A stretch of DNA of 64,000 nt from CALBPI01 sp039821605 (GCA_039821605.1 JBCBNV010000002.1:186001-250000); one strand, 5' to 3'; positions 25,585 to 34,184 are shown, counted from the stretch's first letter. Notes: a model not told the origin generated them from the sequence alone. Made by a program: numbers and translations.

Positions 25585-26390
25585 CGCTCGACGAGATCCG
25601 CAGCGCGCTGCTTGCGTCGGCAGAGGCCGCGGGCGTGACCTGCGCCGTGCACACGCTCGACGCCGTGGGCTCCACGAACACCTGGCTCAGCGAGCGCCCC
25701 GCGCCCGCCGTGGGTGCGGCCGAAGCCGTGCTCGCGCTGCACCAGACCGCAGGCCGCGGTCGCGCGGGCCGGCGCTGGCAGGCGCCGCGCGGTTCGGGCC
25801 TGTGCTTCTCCGTGAGCTGGACCTTTGAGCACTTGCCCGAGCATGCGTCGGCGTTGACGCTGGCGCTCGGCGTCGCCGCTGCACGTGCGCTCGAATCGCT
25901 GGGGCTCGGCGAGGCCATGCTCAAGTGGCCCAACGATCTTGTCTGGCAAGACCGCAAGCTCGGCGGGATTCTTGTCGAGTCTTCCGTCGCGTCGAACGGC
26001 GTGTTCCGCGTGATTGCCGGCATCGGCATCAATCTGCAATTGCCCGAATCGTTCTCGCTGGATGACTCGGGCAGCCCCTGGTCGCGCGGGATCGTTGATC
26101 TTGCCTCCGCGCAGGTGGACACGACGCTGGGTGAACTCGGTGCCGAGGTGCTCGGCGCCTGGCTACCGTGTCTGGCGGCGCATGAGCACGCCGCGCTCGA
26201 CGAAACCATCGAGGCGTTCAATCGCCGCAACTGGCTCCACGATCGCGCCTGCGAGCTCGACGGCGAAATGATGCGCTGCGGCGATGTCGACGCGCAGGGT
26301 CGCCTGCAGGTTGTGGGTATGAACGACGGCCACGAACGGGCGCTCGAGAGTGGCGAGATTCTGCCGCTCGCATGGAGCGCTGCCTCGTGA
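25581..26390 (+). CDS. birA: Biotin--protein ligase without DNA-binding domain
   Basis: Activates biotin to biotinyl-AMP and attaches it to the BCCP lysine. The 269-residue protein begins almost at the catalytic domain (LDAVGSTNTWLSE near residue 28), followed by HQTAGRGRAGRRWQAPRGSGLCFSVSW (biotinyl-AMP loop, ~57-83), KWPNDLVWQDRKLGGILVE (~115-133) and a C-terminal SH3-like domain. The N-terminal winged helix of E. coli BirA is absent, so it should be a plain ligase and not the biotin-operon repressor. The ATG overlaps the plsY stop and its own stop overlaps the coaX GTG. Confidence 0.93.
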   Translation: MTLDEIRSALLASAEAAGVTCAVHTLDAVGSTNTWLSERPAPAVGAAEAVLALHQTAGRGRAGRRWQAPRGSGLCFSVSWTFEHLPEHASALTLALGVAAARALESLGLGEAMLKWPNDLVWQDRKLGGILVESSVASNGVFRVIAGIGINLQLPESFSLDDSGSPWSRGIVDLASAQVDTTLGELGAEVLGAWLPCLAAHEHAALDETIEAFNRRNWLHDRACELDGEMMRCGDVDAQGRLQVVGMNDGHERALESGEILPLAWSAAS

Positions 26391-27133
26391 CGGCACTGCT
26401 GGTGGACCTCGGCAACAGCCGTGCCAAGTGGGGTCTTTGGCGCGACGGTGCCGTCGCCGAGACGGGCACGCTCGAGCATGTCGATTCGGGTGACGCCGCG
26501 CACTGGCAGTTCGCCCAGGGTGTCGAGCAAGTGCTGGCCTGCAGCGTTGCCGGTGTCGATACCCATCATGCAACGGCCGCAGCCATCGAACGGGCCACGG
26601 GTGCGGCGGTCGTGTTTGCCGAGACCTCCGAAGAAGCCTGCGGCGTGCGCTGCGGCTACGCCGATCCATCGCGTTTGGGCATTGATCGCTGGATGGCCGT
26701 GCTGGCCGTCGCGGCCGAAACGGAGGGCCCTGCCTTGGCCGTCGATGCAGGCACGGCGTTGACCGTCGACGCTGTCGTCGACGCGCGAGAACACCTGGGC
26801 GGTTTCATCGTGCCCGGCCACGATCTCATGTCGCACGCGCTCACGAGTCGCACGGCGGGCATCCGCGTCGATGTCGAGCAGCCCCCCGAACTCGCGTTCG
26901 GGCAATCGACGAGTGCGGCTGTCATCAACGGCGCGCTGCTTGCGCTCTGCGGCACCGTGCAGCAGTCGTTGGCACTGCTATCGTCGCGCGCCGGTGTCGC
27001 CGCCGATGCCGTCGTCTGCCGTTTCGCGGGCGGTGATGGCAAGGCGCTGGCCGACGCGCTCGATCGCGGGCACGAATATCGCCCGCACCTGGTGTTGGAA
27101 GGCCTGGCTGCATACGGGGGACTTGCCGCGTGA
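26387..27133 (+). CDS. coaX: Type III pantothenate kinase
   Basis: ATP-dependent phosphorylation of pantothenate, the first step of CoA synthesis. About 248 residues from the GTG at 26387, which overlaps the birA stop (GTGA); an ATG at 26372 is an alternative. Family motifs: LLVDLGNSRAKWGLW (phosphate-1) near the N-terminus, DPSRLGIDRWMAVLAV near 100, VDAGTALTVDAV (phosphate-2 with the catalytic Asp region) near 125 and GGFIVPGHDLM near 142. The birA-coaX-SPOR order is typical of gammaproteobacteria that lack a CoaA-type kinase. Confidence 0.93.
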   Translation: MTALLVDLGNSRAKWGLWRDGAVAETGTLEHVDSGDAAHWQFAQGVEQVLACSVAGVDTHHATAAAIERATGAAVVFAETSEEACGVRCGYADPSRLGIDRWMAVLAVAAETEGPALAVDAGTALTVDAVVDAREHLGGFIVPGHDLMSHALTSRTAGIRVDVEQPPELAFGQSTSAAVINGALLALCGTVQQSLALLSSRAGVAADAVVCRFAGGDGKALADALDRGHEYRPHLVLEGLAAYGGLAA

Positions 27134-27822
27134 GGAACATCTTCTTCCTGCTCGTGATCGCGAATGTGCTGTTCTTTGGCTGGCAGCAGTACCAGCAGCG
27201 TCAGCCCGAAACAGGCGTGACGGTGGTCGACCCCGATACGCTGGGCACACCGATCGCGTTGGCCGAGGCCGACGAAGCGCCCGTGGAGGCCGTCGAGCCG
27301 GCCGCCCTGGATGCGCAGCCCGAGTTGCCCGAGGCAACCGTGGCCGCCACGATCGGCCGCGCCTGCCTGAGCGTCGGGCCGTTCACCGATGTCAGCGAGG
27401 CACAAACGGAGTTGGCCGCGATCCGCGCCCAGGGCGCCGAAGCCCGCCAGCGCGCGACGCAAGGCAGTGTGTTCATCGGCCACTTCACCTTCGTCGACAA
27501 CCTGCCCAACCGCGCGACGGCCCGCGAGACGCTCGCAACGCTCAAGGCAGGCGGTCTGGAAGAGGCCTACCTGATTGCGGGCAGCCCCGGCGAAGACGTG
27601 ATCGCCATCGGCCTGTTCTCCGGTCGCGCCAATGCCGAGCGCGCGGAGCTGCAGGCCAAGTCGATGGGCATCGAGGCCAGCATCAGCGAACGCTCTCGTG
27701 AGGCCACGGTGTTCTGGCTCGACGTGCGCCTGCCCGAAAACGGGCAGGGCGGCGACTTCGTCGAGACCTACGGCACCGACCTCGTGCTCCTGGGCGACGC
27801 GGGCCGCTGCCCGAGCGGCTGA
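27130..27822 (+). CDS. SPOR-like membrane-anchored protein
   Basis: A 230-residue protein with a single N-terminal membrane helix (NIFFLLVIANVLFFGWQQY) and a periplasmic part. After an acidic, low-complexity linker (residues ~30-75) comes a SPOR-like domain: CLSVGPFTDVSEAQTELAAI, then AYLIAGSPGEDVIAIGLFSGRANAERAELQAKSMG, ending with a Cys-containing tail. SPOR domains bind denuded peptidoglycan at the septum. The sequence match is loose, but the position right after coaX is where gammaproteobacteria carry a SPOR protein. The GTG overlaps the coaX stop. Confidence 0.75.
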   Translation: MRNIFFLLVIANVLFFGWQQYQQRQPETGVTVVDPDTLGTPIALAEADEAPVEAVEPAALDAQPELPEATVAATIGRACLSVGPFTDVSEAQTELAAIRAQGAEARQRATQGSVFIGHFTFVDNLPNRATARETLATLKAGGLEEAYLIAGSPGEDVIAIGLFSGRANAERAELQAKSMGIEASISERSREATVFWLDVRLPENGQGGDFVETYGTDLVLLGDAGRCPSG

Positions 27823-27866
27823 TCCGCTGGCGCCGCACGCGCCGCTTGCTTAAGCTACACACAATT

Positions 27867-27942
27867 GCCGGCATAGCTCAGTTGGCAGAGCAACTGATTT
27901 GTAATCAGTAGGTCCCGAGTTCGAATCTTGGTGCCGGCACCA
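27867..27942 (+). tRNA. tRNA-Thr (anticodon UGU)
   Basis: A 76-base cloverleaf with encoded CCA. Acceptor arms GCCGGCA (27867-27873) and TGCCGGC (27932-27938), discriminator A, CCA at 27940-27942. Anticodon stem ACTGA/TCAGT encloses loop TTTGTAA, giving anticodon TGT. The T arm contains GTTCGAATC. In E. coli and Pseudomonas this genomic position leads into a tRNA-tuf-secE-nusG block; here it does not. Confidence 0.97.
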
Positions 27943-28066
27943 TTCTCATGCTGGTCGCGTCTTCCCCGCGCGATTCGCAGTGACGGAGCGCTCAGGCTGC
28001 GCCCGGACGCCGCACTGCCGCAGGCCGGTTTCCAAGCCGCCCTAATACTCGATCTGGCGCACTTGA

Positions 28067-28083
28067 CGCGACATGTCGCGACA
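28067..28083. promoter_or_regulatory. Overlapping perfect palindromes upstream of the XRE gene
   Basis: CGCGACATGTCGCG (28067-28080) is a perfect 14-bp palindrome, and it overlaps a second one, TGTCGCGACA (28074-28083). A looser ACAC-TGTC-GTGT follows (28081-28092). They lie about 70 bases before the XRE gene and could be its autoregulatory operator. Confidence 0.5.
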
Positions 28084-28135
28084 CTGTCGTGTTATTTGCG
28101 CACGTCTCGCGCCATAAAGGTCCTGCACACGAAGC

Positions 28136-28142
28136 GAGGAAG
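28136..28142 (+). promoter_or_regulatory. Ribosome site deciding the TTG start of the XRE gene
   Basis: GAGGAAG lies six bases before the TTG at 28149, ideal spacing. Earlier in-frame codons have no such signal, which is the reason for choosing the rare TTG start. Confidence 0.6.
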
Positions 28143-28148
28143 ACCAAA

Positions 28149-28508
28149 TTGACGATTCAGAAGCGCCGGCTCGAAAGGGGCTGGTCCCAGGAAGAGCTTG
28201 CCCGTCATTGCGGTCTGAGCACCCGCACGATCCAGAGGATCGAAGCCGGCCAGACGGCTGGTCTTGAGTCGCTCAAATGCCTCGCCGCTGTGTTCGAAAC
28301 TTCAATCAGTGAGTTGATGCAGGAGCAGACTATGACCAAGCAACAGGAAACCGATACACCGATGATCAACGCCATTGAGCGCGACGCCATCGAGTTCGCC
28401 GAGTCCATTATCAAGGGGCCCGCCAACGGTAAGGCGGACCCGCTGACCAAGATCGAGCGTGATGCGATCGACTTTGCGAAGAAGCTGCTCGGCCGGTTCA
28501 AGACCTAG
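28149..28508 (+). CDS. Small XRE-family regulator with repeated C-terminal motif
   Basis: About 119 residues. Residues ~3-60 form an HTH_3 DNA-binding domain (KRRLERGWSQEELARHCGLS then TRTIQRIEAGQTAGLESLKCLA). The C-terminal half is not a known domain to me: it contains two related stretches, AIERDAIEFAESIIKGP and KIERDAIDFAKKLLGRF, amphipathic and probably helical, possibly for oligomerisation or partner contact. In many XRE proteins of this kind the C-terminus is a two-helix membrane domain; here it is charged and soluble. It stands alone between the tRNA and a convergent dehydrogenase gene. Start TTG 28149 is chosen by its ribosome site. Confidence 0.7.
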   Translation: MTIQKRRLERGWSQEELARHCGLSTRTIQRIEAGQTAGLESLKCLAAVFETSISELMQEQTMTKQQETDTPMINAIERDAIEFAESIIKGPANGKADPLTKIERDAIDFAKKLLGRFKT

Positions 28509-28511
28509 GCA

Positions 28512-29360
28512 CTAGTTGCGATACCGCTGAACGATCCCGGTGATGTTGGCGTCGCCGATGCCTTCCTGCACGGCGGCGGCGTAGATCGCAGCACAGGACG
28601 CCGCGAGCGGCAGGCTCGCATCGAAGGCAGCACCGCTTGCGGTGACCAGCGCGAAGTCCTTGGCTACGAGGTCGATTGGGAACGCCGGGGCGAACCGCTT
28701 GGCCAGCATGGCTCGTGATGCGACGGCAGCGGCCGGGGCCATGACGGGTGTTGCGGCGAGGACCTCGACTGCGCGCTCGATGTCGTGTCCGGCGCGTTCG
28801 GCAAGGCCAATGAGTTCGCCGACGGCCGCGAGCTGTGCCCCGAACAGCGCATTGACCATGAGCTTGACGAGCGCGCCGGCACCGTTTGGCCCGGCGTGAT
28901 GAATCGCGCCGGCCATAGATTCGAGCGCCGGCGTCGCACGCTCGAGTGCCGCCGCAGCGCCGCCGACGAAGAAGATCAGCGAGCCGGCTTCGGCCTGCGG
29001 GAGGGAACCGGCGACGGGTGCGTCGAGCAGCTCGCGCCCCGCTTGCCGAAACGCATTCGCCAGCTCGGTGATATAGGGCAGCGACACGGTCGAGCACTCC
29101 AGCCCGGTCGCGTCGTTGGGCATCGCGGCCAGTGCGCCGTGCTCGCCCAGCCAGACGTCACGCGAGGCGTCGTCGTCGCGAATCATCGAGATGACCAGAT
29201 CGGCCTGTTGGGCCGCGGCTGCCGGTGACGTGGCCAGCGATGCGCCCGGCAGCTTAACGCCGGGCGTGCGGTTCCAGACCGTCACCGCGTGCCCAGCCTG
29301 AATCAGCCGCCCCGCCATGCGACGGCCCATGTTGCCGAGCCCAAGAAATGCGATGTTCAT
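28512..29360 (-). CDS. NAD(P)-dependent beta-hydroxyacid dehydrogenase
   Basis: A 282-residue oxidoreductase of the 3-hydroxyisobutyrate dehydrogenase / GLYR family. N-terminal Rossmann motif IAFLGLGNMGRRMAGRL, followed by NRTPG (Arg after beta-2 suggests NADP preference), the substrate-binding LLDAPVAGSLPQAEAGSLIFFVGG near residues 115-138 (family DAPVSGG with the final Gly pair altered to GSLP), and the catalytic-Lys segment GAGALVKLMVNALFGAQL near 165-180. An AGGTGG ribosome site precedes the ATG at 29360. The gene is divergent from the LysR regulator, which may control it. Substrate unknown. Confidence 0.84.
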   Translation of the reverse strand: MNIAFLGLGNMGRRMAGRLIQAGHAVTVWNRTPGVKLPGASLATSPAAAAQQADLVISMIRDDDASRDVWLGEHGALAAMPNDATGLECSTVSLPYITELANAFRQAGRELLDAPVAGSLPQAEAGSLIFFVGGAAAALERATPALESMAGAIHHAGPNGAGALVKLMVNALFGAQLAAVGELIGLAERAGHDIERAVEVLAATPVMAPAAAVASRAMLAKRFAPAFPIDLVAKDFALVTASGAAFDASLPLAASCAAIYAAAVQEGIGDANITGIVQRYRN

Positions 29361-29444
29361 GGTGCCACCTCTGCTGTGTGTTGCTGTGTGAGGCAGTAGC
29401 ATCGGGGATGGTCATCAAGCATTAAATAGGTATTCATTCATCAT

Positions 29445-29467
29445 ATTCATGCGTAAGCTGCATGAAT
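29445..29467. promoter_or_regulatory. 8-bp inverted repeat overlapping the LysR start codon
   Basis: ATTCATGC (29445-29452), seven bases, GCATGAAT (29460-29467): exact inverted arms within the divergent gap. The right arm includes the first two bases of the LysR ATG. Further ATTCAT copies occur just upstream (around 29433-29438), giving an array of similar half-sites, as expected for a LysR autoregulatory region. Confidence 0.5.
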
Positions 29468-30380
29468 GACTCTCGAGTTGATCCGCCAGTTCCTGCACGT
29501 GGCGCGGCTGGGCAGCTTCGCCGGCGCCGCGCGCTCGCTCGGCAAGGACCCGTCGTCATTGTCGCGGGCCGTGGCCCAGCTGGAGCGTGAACTGGGCGTT
29601 CGACTGTTCCATCGCACCACGCGGCAGCTGTCGCTGACCGCCGCCGGCGAGTATTGCCTCTCGCGTTTCGATGCCGTCACGACGGAGCTCGACGCTATCG
29701 CGGACGACCTGCGCGACCGCGACCGCGTCATCTCGGGGCGGGTCAGCATCAGCGCTTCGGTGGCCTTCGGTTACACGTGCCTGATGCCCCATGTCGCTTC
29801 GTTCCGGGAGCACTACCCGGAAGTCCAGCTCGACCTGAAGCTGACGGACCGCAACATCGATCTGGTAGCCGAGCAGGTGGATGTTGCGATTCGCCTGGCG
29901 CCTTCGCTGCACATCGATGTCGTCGCCACGCGATTGCTCACGACACGCTACCGCGTGGTGGCAACCCCGGACTACGTGGAGCGGCATGGTGCGCTGTCGT
30001 CACCGCAAGCGCTGTCGACACGACCGGCCTTGTGTTTCGACCTGCCCGCGTTTCGCGATCGCTGGCGATTTCGCAACGCAAAGGGCAAGGAGACGACCGT
30101 TGGCATCACGCCCGCAATGACGATCTCGAACGCGCTCGCGTTGCGCCGCGCCGCGCTCATGAACCAGGGGCCGGCGTTGCTCGCGGACTGGCTCATACGC
30201 GACGACCTGGAGCAGGGCCGCCTCGTCGACCTGCTGCCCGACTACGAAGCGACGGCCACCGAGTTCGACGCCGGCGCGTGGCTCATCTACCCGGACCGGA
30301 CTTTCATGCCGCGCCGCACGCGTGCCACCATCGACTTCTTCGCGGAGGCGATCCGAACGACGCACCAGGGGGGCGCATGA
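29466..30380 (+). CDS. LysR-family transcriptional regulator
   Basis: A 304-residue regulator. N-terminal winged helix MTLELIRQFLHVARLGSFAGAARSLGKDPSSLSRAVAQLERELGVRLFHRTTRQLSLT is split here only for reading: the HTH is at ~residues 16-37. The rest is a periplasmic-binding-like effector domain (GRVSISASVAFGYTCLMPHVASFREHYPEVQLDL). It is close to the CrgA/AaeR-like subgroup. Its stop overlaps the GH43 gene start (ATGA), so the two are cotranscribed, while the dehydrogenase gene diverges from it. It may sense a sugar or sugar acid; that is inference. Confidence 0.88.
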   Translation: MTLELIRQFLHVARLGSFAGAARSLGKDPSSLSRAVAQLERELGVRLFHRTTRQLSLTAAGEYCLSRFDAVTTELDAIADDLRDRDRVISGRVSISASVAFGYTCLMPHVASFREHYPEVQLDLKLTDRNIDLVAEQVDVAIRLAPSLHIDVVATRLLTTRYRVVATPDYVERHGALSSPQALSTRPALCFDLPAFRDRWRFRNAKGKETTVGITPAMTISNALALRRAALMNQGPALLADWLIRDDLEQGRLVDLLPDYEATATEFDAGAWLIYPDRTFMPRRTRATIDFFAEAIRTTHQGGA

Positions 30381-32080
30381 CTCGGAACACACTGTTCGCA
30401 TGGGCGCTGGTCGCGGGACTTGGGCTGTCGCCTGTGGCCGCGGCCGAACACGGCCACTTCACCAACCCCATCCTGCGCGGCGGCTACCCGGACCCGTCCA
30501 TCTGCCGCGACGACACAGGCTTCTACCTCGTCAACTCGACCTTCGAGTATTTCCCGGGACTGCCTGTCCATCACAGCACGGACCTTGTGAACTGGACGCT
30601 CATTGGCCACGGCTTGCACCGCGCCGAGCAGGCGACGGGTGCGGTGAACCTTGTCGATGTCCAAAGCGACGGCGGCATTCACGCGCCGACGATCCGCTGC
30701 CACGAGGGCCGCTACTACATCATCACGACCAACGTGTACCTCGCCTCCGAGGCAGGCGCCGAAACCGAGTTCGTCAATTTCATCGTCACGGCCGACGACC
30801 CGCGCGGCCCCTGGTCGCAGCCCGTCGTCATCGAGGGCGCGCCGGGCATCGACCCCGACCTGTTCTTTGACGACGACGGGCGCGCCTGGTATCTCGGCAC
30901 GCACAGCCCGGCCGAACCCAACTTCCCGGGTGAGGGCGAGATCTACCTGCAGGAGCTCGACACCAGGACGTGGCAGCTCAAGGGCGAGCGCCACTTCCTC
31001 TGGCGCGGCGCTTGCGGCGGCGTCTGGTCCGAAGGCCCGCACCTCTACAAACGTGAGGGTCGCTACTACCTCATGATCGCCGAGGGCGGCACGAGCTTTA
31101 ACCACGCCGTGATGATCGCGGTCAGCGATGCGATCGAGGGGCCTTACACCTCGAATCCGCGCAACCCGATCCTGAGCTCGCGACACCTCTCCTACGATTT
31201 CTGGGTCAACAGCACGGGCCACGCTGATCTCATTGAGCTCGAAGACGGGCGCTGGTTTCTCGTTGCGCTGGGCATCCGTGGCGACCTGGAGCGGCGCTCG
31301 AACATGGGCCGCGAGACGCATCTCGTTCCCGTAACCTGGGAGCGCGAGCCGTTCTGGTGGCAGGAGGTCAACACACTCTGGCCCGTCGTCTCGCCCGAGA
31401 CGGGCCGCGTTGAACGCGAGACACCGTTGCCGTTTCCGGCGCGGCCGCAGCAGCGCAACAACACCTTCAGGGATGACTTCGACGGCGACGCGCTCGGACT
31501 CGAGTGGGCGCACCGGCGTGTGCCGAAGCCCGGCACGGTCGCGGTCAAGGACGGCGCCGCACACCTGCGCGCCGACGCGGCGGTGATTCAGGAACGTGGC
31601 CGCGCGAGCCTGGTGGGCTTTCGCCAAACCGAAAGCGACTTCGACTACGCAGCGCGCCTGCGCTTCGACAGCGAAACGCCCGGCAGCGAAGCCGGGCTAA
31701 ACCTGTTCCAGAAGGACAACAACCACATCGCGTACACGGTGCGGCGTGACGATAACGGCTGGTTGCTGCGCATCGTGGCGACGGCACCCAAGAGCAATCG
31801 CGACCCGACGCCGCAGGCGAAGCTCGTGCACGAGGCGACACTGGCCGACTACCAAGGCGACATCATCCTGCAGGTCGCATCGCGCGACGATGAGTACGCG
31901 TTCTCCTACACGTTGGGTGACGCGGGCGAGCCGACGCCGGCATTCGCCATGGATGGCACCTACATTCTGAGCCGCGGCTACACGGGCGCCCACCTGGGGC
32001 TCTATGCTACGGGTAACGGCAAGGACACGGGCGACGTCGCCCGATTCGATTGGGTGCGCTACGAGGCCTTCGAGCGGTGA
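30377..32080 (+). CDS. Exported glycoside hydrolase family 43 protein
   Basis: A 567-residue secreted glycosidase, probably beta-xylosidase or alpha-L-arabinofuranosidase. Signal peptide MTRNTLFAWALVAGLGLSPVAAA. Five-bladed propeller residues: catalytic base Asp in GGYPDPSICRD (~residue 38), pKa-modulating Asp in GIDPDLFFDDDGRAWYLG (~160), and the acid Glu in WSEGPHLYKREGRYYLM (~220). Residues ~370-567 form a beta-sandwich (GH43 C2-like) with FRDDFDGDALGLEWAHRRVP at its start. The ATG overlaps the LysR stop. Other hemicellulose genes are absent from the window. Confidence 0.9.
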   Translation: MTRNTLFAWALVAGLGLSPVAAAEHGHFTNPILRGGYPDPSICRDDTGFYLVNSTFEYFPGLPVHHSTDLVNWTLIGHGLHRAEQATGAVNLVDVQSDGGIHAPTIRCHEGRYYIITTNVYLASEAGAETEFVNFIVTADDPRGPWSQPVVIEGAPGIDPDLFFDDDGRAWYLGTHSPAEPNFPGEGEIYLQELDTRTWQLKGERHFLWRGACGGVWSEGPHLYKREGRYYLMIAEGGTSFNHAVMIAVSDAIEGPYTSNPRNPILSSRHLSYDFWVNSTGHADLIELEDGRWFLVALGIRGDLERRSNMGRETHLVPVTWEREPFWWQEVNTLWPVVSPETGRVERETPLPFPARPQQRNNTFRDDFDGDALGLEWAHRRVPKPGTVAVKDGAAHLRADAAVIQERGRASLVGFRQTESDFDYAARLRFDSETPGSEAGLNLFQKDNNHIAYTVRRDDNGWLLRIVATAPKSNRDPTPQAKLVHEATLADYQGDIILQVASRDDEYAFSYTLGDAGEPTPAFAMDGTYILSRGYTGAHLGLYATGNGKDTGDVARFDWVRYEAFER

Positions 32081-32178
32081 AACCAGGGCGATCCATTACG
32101 GCGATCGCTGGGCTTTGCGTATAGTAATGACGCGCAATTGCAGACGCTTTGCGGACTAGCGGCTTCGGAGTCGGATGG

Positions 32179-34128
32179 ATGCAGCTCAAGCCAAAAATTC
32201 TAGATCCAGCGATCCTTCATCACGACGATCTCTGGCATCTCCTGGACAGCGCATCGAGCGGCGTCTGGTTCTGGGATCTCAAGTCGGAAACCTTGCACTG
32301 GTCGAGGGCCTTCGCCGCGTTGTTGGGTTACGACCCCGAGCAGGCAGACGCATTGCCCAACCTGATCGAGATGACCCACCCCGACGACCGGACGAGACAC
32401 GAGTCCGTATTCCGGGAGGCCTTGCGAACCAGCGGCCACTACGCGATAGAGATTCGCCTGCTGCGTGCCGACGGCTCGAGCATCTGGGTGTCGGAACGGG
32501 CCGTGTTGCAGGTGCGGCCGGGGCGCCCGCCGCACAGCGTGCTTGGCATCGTGCGTGACATCACCGATCGAATCGATACCAAGCAGCAGCTCGAGGACAG
32601 CGAGTCGCGCTTCCGCGCCTTCTTCGACCAGGTGCCTGCTGCCGTTTTCCTCAAAGACGAAGACAGTCGCCACTTGTACGGCAATGCGCTTGCGGCCATG
32701 TACGCGGGCACCGACCTTGAGACGTTCCTCGGCGCGACCACCGCCGATCTGGTGGATGCAAAGACGGCCGAAGCGCTGATGTCCGCGGATCGCGAGGTGT
32801 TGCGACGCGGCGAGAAGGTCACGTGGGTGGGGCCGGTGCAAGTGCCTGGCGAAACAGGGCTGCGGCATGTCTGGGATACCAAGTTCCCGATCCAGGGTCC
32901 CGACGGGAGTCGGCTTCTCGGCGGCATCGGCATCGATGTCACGGCACTGCACGAAACCCACAAGCAACTCGCCATCGCGCAGCGCCTGGAGAGCATGGGG
33001 CTGATGGCCGGCGGCGTCGCGCACGACTTCAATAACCTGCTGTTCGCGATTGCCGGCAACGCGGAGCTCGCGCTGCAGCGTGTTGCACCCGAGCATCATG
33101 CGGAGATCGAGTCGATCCTGTCTGCCACCGAGCACGCCTCGGAGCTGTGTCGCCAGTTGCTCACGGTCGGTGGCAAGGGTGATCCCGAAGCCAAATGGAC
33201 CAACGTGGGCGATGTCGTTATCGAGAGTGCGAGGCTCATTCAGACGACACTGCAGTCGGAAAATCCCCTGAAACTCGAGGTCGGCTGCGTTGGGTGTGAC
33301 GTCATGACTGACGCCGCGCAGTTCCGGCAGATGCTCGTCAACCTGATCCTCAATGCCAAGCAGGCTTCGGAGCCGGGCGCGACCATCGTGGTCGGTGTCG
33401 AGAACGTGGATCTGGATACGCTTACTGATGTTGCAGGCCCCGAGATGCATTCGTGGCTGCCAGCCAGCGCGGGCGCCGGCATCTGTGTCTACGTTCGCGA
33501 CGAGGGCAAGGGGATGTCGCGCGAGCAGATCGAGCGCATTTTCGACCCCTACTACAGCGCCAGGGAGCTTGGCCACGGGCTTGGGCTCGCCACGGTGCTG
33601 GGTATCGTCAAGGCCGCCCACGGGGCCGTGCGAGTACACAGCTCGCCCGGAGAGGGCACCCGTTTCGAAGTGTTCCTGAAGCGCGTGGGCGTTCCTGGGG
33701 GAGCAGCGGTTTCCAGCGAGGGGCCGGCTGTGGTTGAAGACACGGCGCCGACGATCCGTCGCATCATGGTGATCGACGATCACGCGGAGATCGTCGCCAT
33801 TGTTGTGGCCTGGCTCGAGCGGCTGGGCCTCGAGGTTTCGTCTTACACGAGCAGCGCACTGGCCGTTGATGTGCTGCGGCAACGACACGCAGAATTTGAT
33901 GCCGTTATTACCGACATATCGATGCCCGACATCGGTGGGATCGGCGTGCTCGAGGCCGTCCGTGAGCTCGACGCCGACAAGCCCGTCGTGCTCGCGAGCG
34001 GTTTCAACGACTCAGCCTTCAAGGTCGAGGACGATCCCAGGGTGTGGTTTCTGCAGAAGCCGTACTCGCTTGCAGAACTACAACGCGTCCTCGAAGAGGC
34101 GCGCTCGGATGTGGTGGCTGTGTCGTAG
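32179..34128 (+). CDS. PAS-domain hybrid histidine kinase
   Basis: A 649-residue soluble kinase. Two PAS domains (residues ~10-130, with LLDSASSGVWFWDLKSETLHW, and ~145-270), a HisKA domain of the HDFNN type (GLMAGGVAHDFNNLLFAIAGN near 285), an ATPase domain (DEGKGMSREQIERIFDPYYSA and GHGLGLATVLGIVKAAHG) and a C-terminal receiver with phospho-Asp in AVITDISMPDIGG and Lys in FLQKPYS. No membrane segment. The ATG at 32179 is chosen for the GGAG eight bases upstream. No output regulator is encoded beside it. Confidence 0.88.
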   Translation: MQLKPKILDPAILHHDDLWHLLDSASSGVWFWDLKSETLHWSRAFAALLGYDPEQADALPNLIEMTHPDDRTRHESVFREALRTSGHYAIEIRLLRADGSSIWVSERAVLQVRPGRPPHSVLGIVRDITDRIDTKQQLEDSESRFRAFFDQVPAAVFLKDEDSRHLYGNALAAMYAGTDLETFLGATTADLVDAKTAEALMSADREVLRRGEKVTWVGPVQVPGETGLRHVWDTKFPIQGPDGSRLLGGIGIDVTALHETHKQLAIAQRLESMGLMAGGVAHDFNNLLFAIAGNAELALQRVAPEHHAEIESILSATEHASELCRQLLTVGGKGDPEAKWTNVGDVVIESARLIQTTLQSENPLKLEVGCVGCDVMTDAAQFRQMLVNLILNAKQASEPGATIVVGVENVDLDTLTDVAGPEMHSWLPASAGAGICVYVRDEGKGMSREQIERIFDPYYSARELGHGLGLATVLGIVKAAHGAVRVHSSPGEGTRFEVFLKRVGVPGGAAVSSEGPAVVEDTAPTIRRIMVIDDHAEIVAIVVAWLERLGLEVSSYTSSALAVDVLRQRHAEFDAVITDISMPDIGGIGVLEAVRELDADKPVVLASGFNDSAFKVEDDPRVWFLQKPYSLAELQRVLEEARSDVVAVS

Positions 34129-34184
34129 GGGGCTCAAGCCGGGCAACGGCGACGATGCCCACCGAAGCCGCACCGGATGCCGCG

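Noticed and set aside
29654..30376. Upstream extension of the GH43 frame into the LysR gene
   Set aside because: It overlaps the LysR coding region in another frame; the signal peptide and ATGA junction at 30377 mark the real start.
32096..32125. Promoter before the PAS kinase (TATAGT at 32120)
   Set aside because: The -10 hexamer is good, but the only possible -35 (TTACGG, 18 bases away) matches at two positions, so it was not listed.
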